Made by a program: the position numbers and the translations under genes. Positions 47,767 through 48,621 of a stretch of 48,621 nt of DNA are shown one piece after another (position 1 is the stretch's first letter; each line of letters begins with the position of its first letter). Under the pieces are notes generated by a model, which saw nothing but the letters and a program-made list of their open reading frames with translations, was not told the origin of the DNA and did no database searches. Location of the stretch: assembly GCA_964390695.1 (NCBI GenBank), contig CAYMKI010000006.1:1-48621 (forward strand), given 5' to 3'. The DNA comes from CAWACC01 sp964390695 (GTDB taxonomy: Bacteria; Chlamydiota; Chlamydiia; Chlamydiales; Parachlamydiaceae).

Positions 47767-48372
47767 CTAACTGTTCATTGCCTGAGTAACTGCTTGTTCA
47801 TAGAGAAACTCAAAGCGATCTTGCAATTGGTTCCTCTTTGATCCTACCTCAACAGCCGCTTCTTGAAAAATCGCAGGATAATCTCGTGCTGTCTCAGTCC
47901 AATGACCCAACCTTACGGTCATATAGAAATTAACATTAACTTCACTTGAAGGGACATATTCACTCAGATGTTGACTGAAAAGCGATACTAACTTGTTATT
48001 ATACACTAGTTTTATATTTTTTGGATGTATACCTGTGTCTATAAAAATACGTTTAAAAAGATTAATACCTTTTTCGTCACTTGTTATCTTGTAACTAAGC
48101 ACCTGTTTATCAAGCCGATTAACGTGGATATTGATTTCCGGGTGTTGCATATTTTGAAAAAGAACTTCAACCGCTTGACGTGTAGTATAAGCAGGTCTAA
48201 ATGAATCTACTACTACAAGACAAATAGGGCACGCTTTCCTAGATTTTAATACAACATTAGCACATCCCTCATCTAGTTCGTGACCACAAGGATTAAGTGA
48301 AACAGCAGTTTTCATAGGTTCAAAACAAATCGAACAATTATACACATCTAATAATAAGTTCGTTATGCTCAT
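47767..48372 (-). CDS. RING-finger protein (E3 ubiquitin-ligase-like)
   Basis: A 201-residue protein whose N-terminus is a RING finger. The ligands are Cys13, Cys16, Cys29, His31, Asp34, Cys37, Cys48 and Cys51, with the standard spacing C-x2-C-x12-C-x-H-x2-D-x2-C-x10-C-x2-C. The fifth ligand is Asp instead of Cys or His; Asp can bind zinc, as known at another position in human RBX1. The motif PCGHELDEGC also recalls U-boxes. RING domains recruit E2 enzymes, so this is a candidate secreted E3 mimic. Residues 70-201 are unassigned. I chose ATG 48372. A TTG at 48420 would translate part of a dispersed repeat. Confidence 0.85.
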   Translation of the reverse strand: MSITNLLLDVYNCSICFEPMKTAVSLNPCGHELDEGCANVVLKSRKACPICLVVVDSFRPAYTTRQAVEVLFQNMQHPEINIHVNRLDKQVLSYKITSDEKGINLFKRIFIDTGIHPKNIKLVYNNKLVSLFSQHLSEYVPSSEVNVNFYMTVRLGHWTETARDYPAIFQEAAVEVGSKRNQLQDRFEFLYEQAVTQAMNS

Positions 48373-48378
48373 TTCTTT

Positions 48379-48424
48379 ATACCCAAACACTTTGAAAATT
48401 TGGAATTTCGACCTAGCCAAAGCC
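48379..48424. repeat. Partial copy of the ATACCC hairpin element
   Basis: A 46-bp copy starting ATACCCAAACAC. From 48394 it is identical over 31 bases to the element at 20924, including the loop core, but the right arm is missing. It ends 6 bp from the RING gene start. Confidence 0.9.
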
Positions 48425-48577
48425 CTGAGATTAGACTTTCAAAACAAGGCCCATGGATTAAGGAGTTCCCCAATGAGTCACTCAGGACAGATGATTATTA
48501 ACATATTGGAATATAGTTCAAGGAAAATTTTAACCCCACATTCCCCCTAAATCCTAGCTCACATTCAAACCCAACAT

Positions 48578-48613
48578 ACTCTAATTGCGCGCTTATTGTA
48601 ACGCGATTGGAGT
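48578..48613. repeat. Small palindromic repeat, copy 2
   Basis: ACTCTAATTGCGC pairs imperfectly with ACGCGATTGGAGT. Left arm and flank (CCAACATACTCTAATTGCGC) match the copy at 28836. The rest of 48425-48621 shows no gene. Confidence 0.75.
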
Positions 48614-48621
48614 AGTCAAAA

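Noticed and set aside
48365..48550. Plus-strand frame of 61 codons opposite the RING gene start
   Set aside because: Its first third is the dispersed ATACCC repeat, there is no ribosome site and the rest has no recognisable protein character.

Overview
The window most likely comes from a chromosome of the phylum Chlamydiota, and from an environmental, amoeba-associated lineage rather than a Chlamydiaceae pathogen. Four things point there: a murC-ddl fusion gene inside a murF-mraY-murD-LysM-ftsW-murG-murC/ddl-ftsQ run; a rho-coaE-polA-sppA block and an rsbV/miaA/coiled-coil/rsfS/fabF/NUDIX block, both in an order I remember from Chlamydia trachomatis; several eukaryotic-like proteins (two F-box-type, one RING-type, one ankyrin-like); and very large lineage-specific proteins. 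GC looks intermediate by eye. I did not compute it and cannot name the species. No tRNA, rRNA, CRISPR array or transposase gene was seen.

Layout. Positions 1-10647 (+) hold the 3' part of a giant gene (>3548 codons, open at the left edge) with a helicase-like P-loop of the DUF3638/DUF3645 type. A small protein with a two-lobed hydrophobic segment follows at 10672-11400 (-), then a hairpin-rich gap. Positions 11668-17411 (-) are the sppA-polA-coaE-rho unit. A divergent gene (17515-18567, +) encodes a two-lobed membrane segment plus ankyrin-like repeats. Positions 18801-26581 (-) carry NUDIX, fabF, rsfS, nadD, a HAD phosphatase, a long coiled-coil protein, miaA, a STAS anti-anti-sigma protein and ssb. 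From 26719 to 37405 lies an accessory block: an alpha/beta hydrolase (-), a 667-bp non-coding stretch with a nested giant hairpin, cutA (+), a 1443-residue orphan (+), and two neighbouring F-box-type genes (+) that share a C-terminal module. Positions 37420-47665 (-) are the peptidoglycan/division cluster. The last gene (47767-48372, -) encodes a RING-finger protein.

How the genes fit together. The division cluster supplies lipid-linked muropeptide synthesis (MurC, Ddl, MurD, MurF, MraY, MurG) with the divisome parts FtsW and FtsQ and a LysM cell-wall binder. The housekeeping blocks cover DNA repair, transcription termination, CoA, NAD and fatty-acid synthesis, tRNA modification and ribosome silencing. 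The accessory genes look host-directed. F-box and RING proteins have no known bacterial partner system and are best read as candidate secreted mimics of host ubiquitin-ligase parts. The two proteins with two-lobed hydrophobic segments resemble chlamydial inclusion-membrane proteins. The non-coding DNA is rich in palindromic elements, including one family with three copies, each just upstream of a minus-strand gene in the same orientation.
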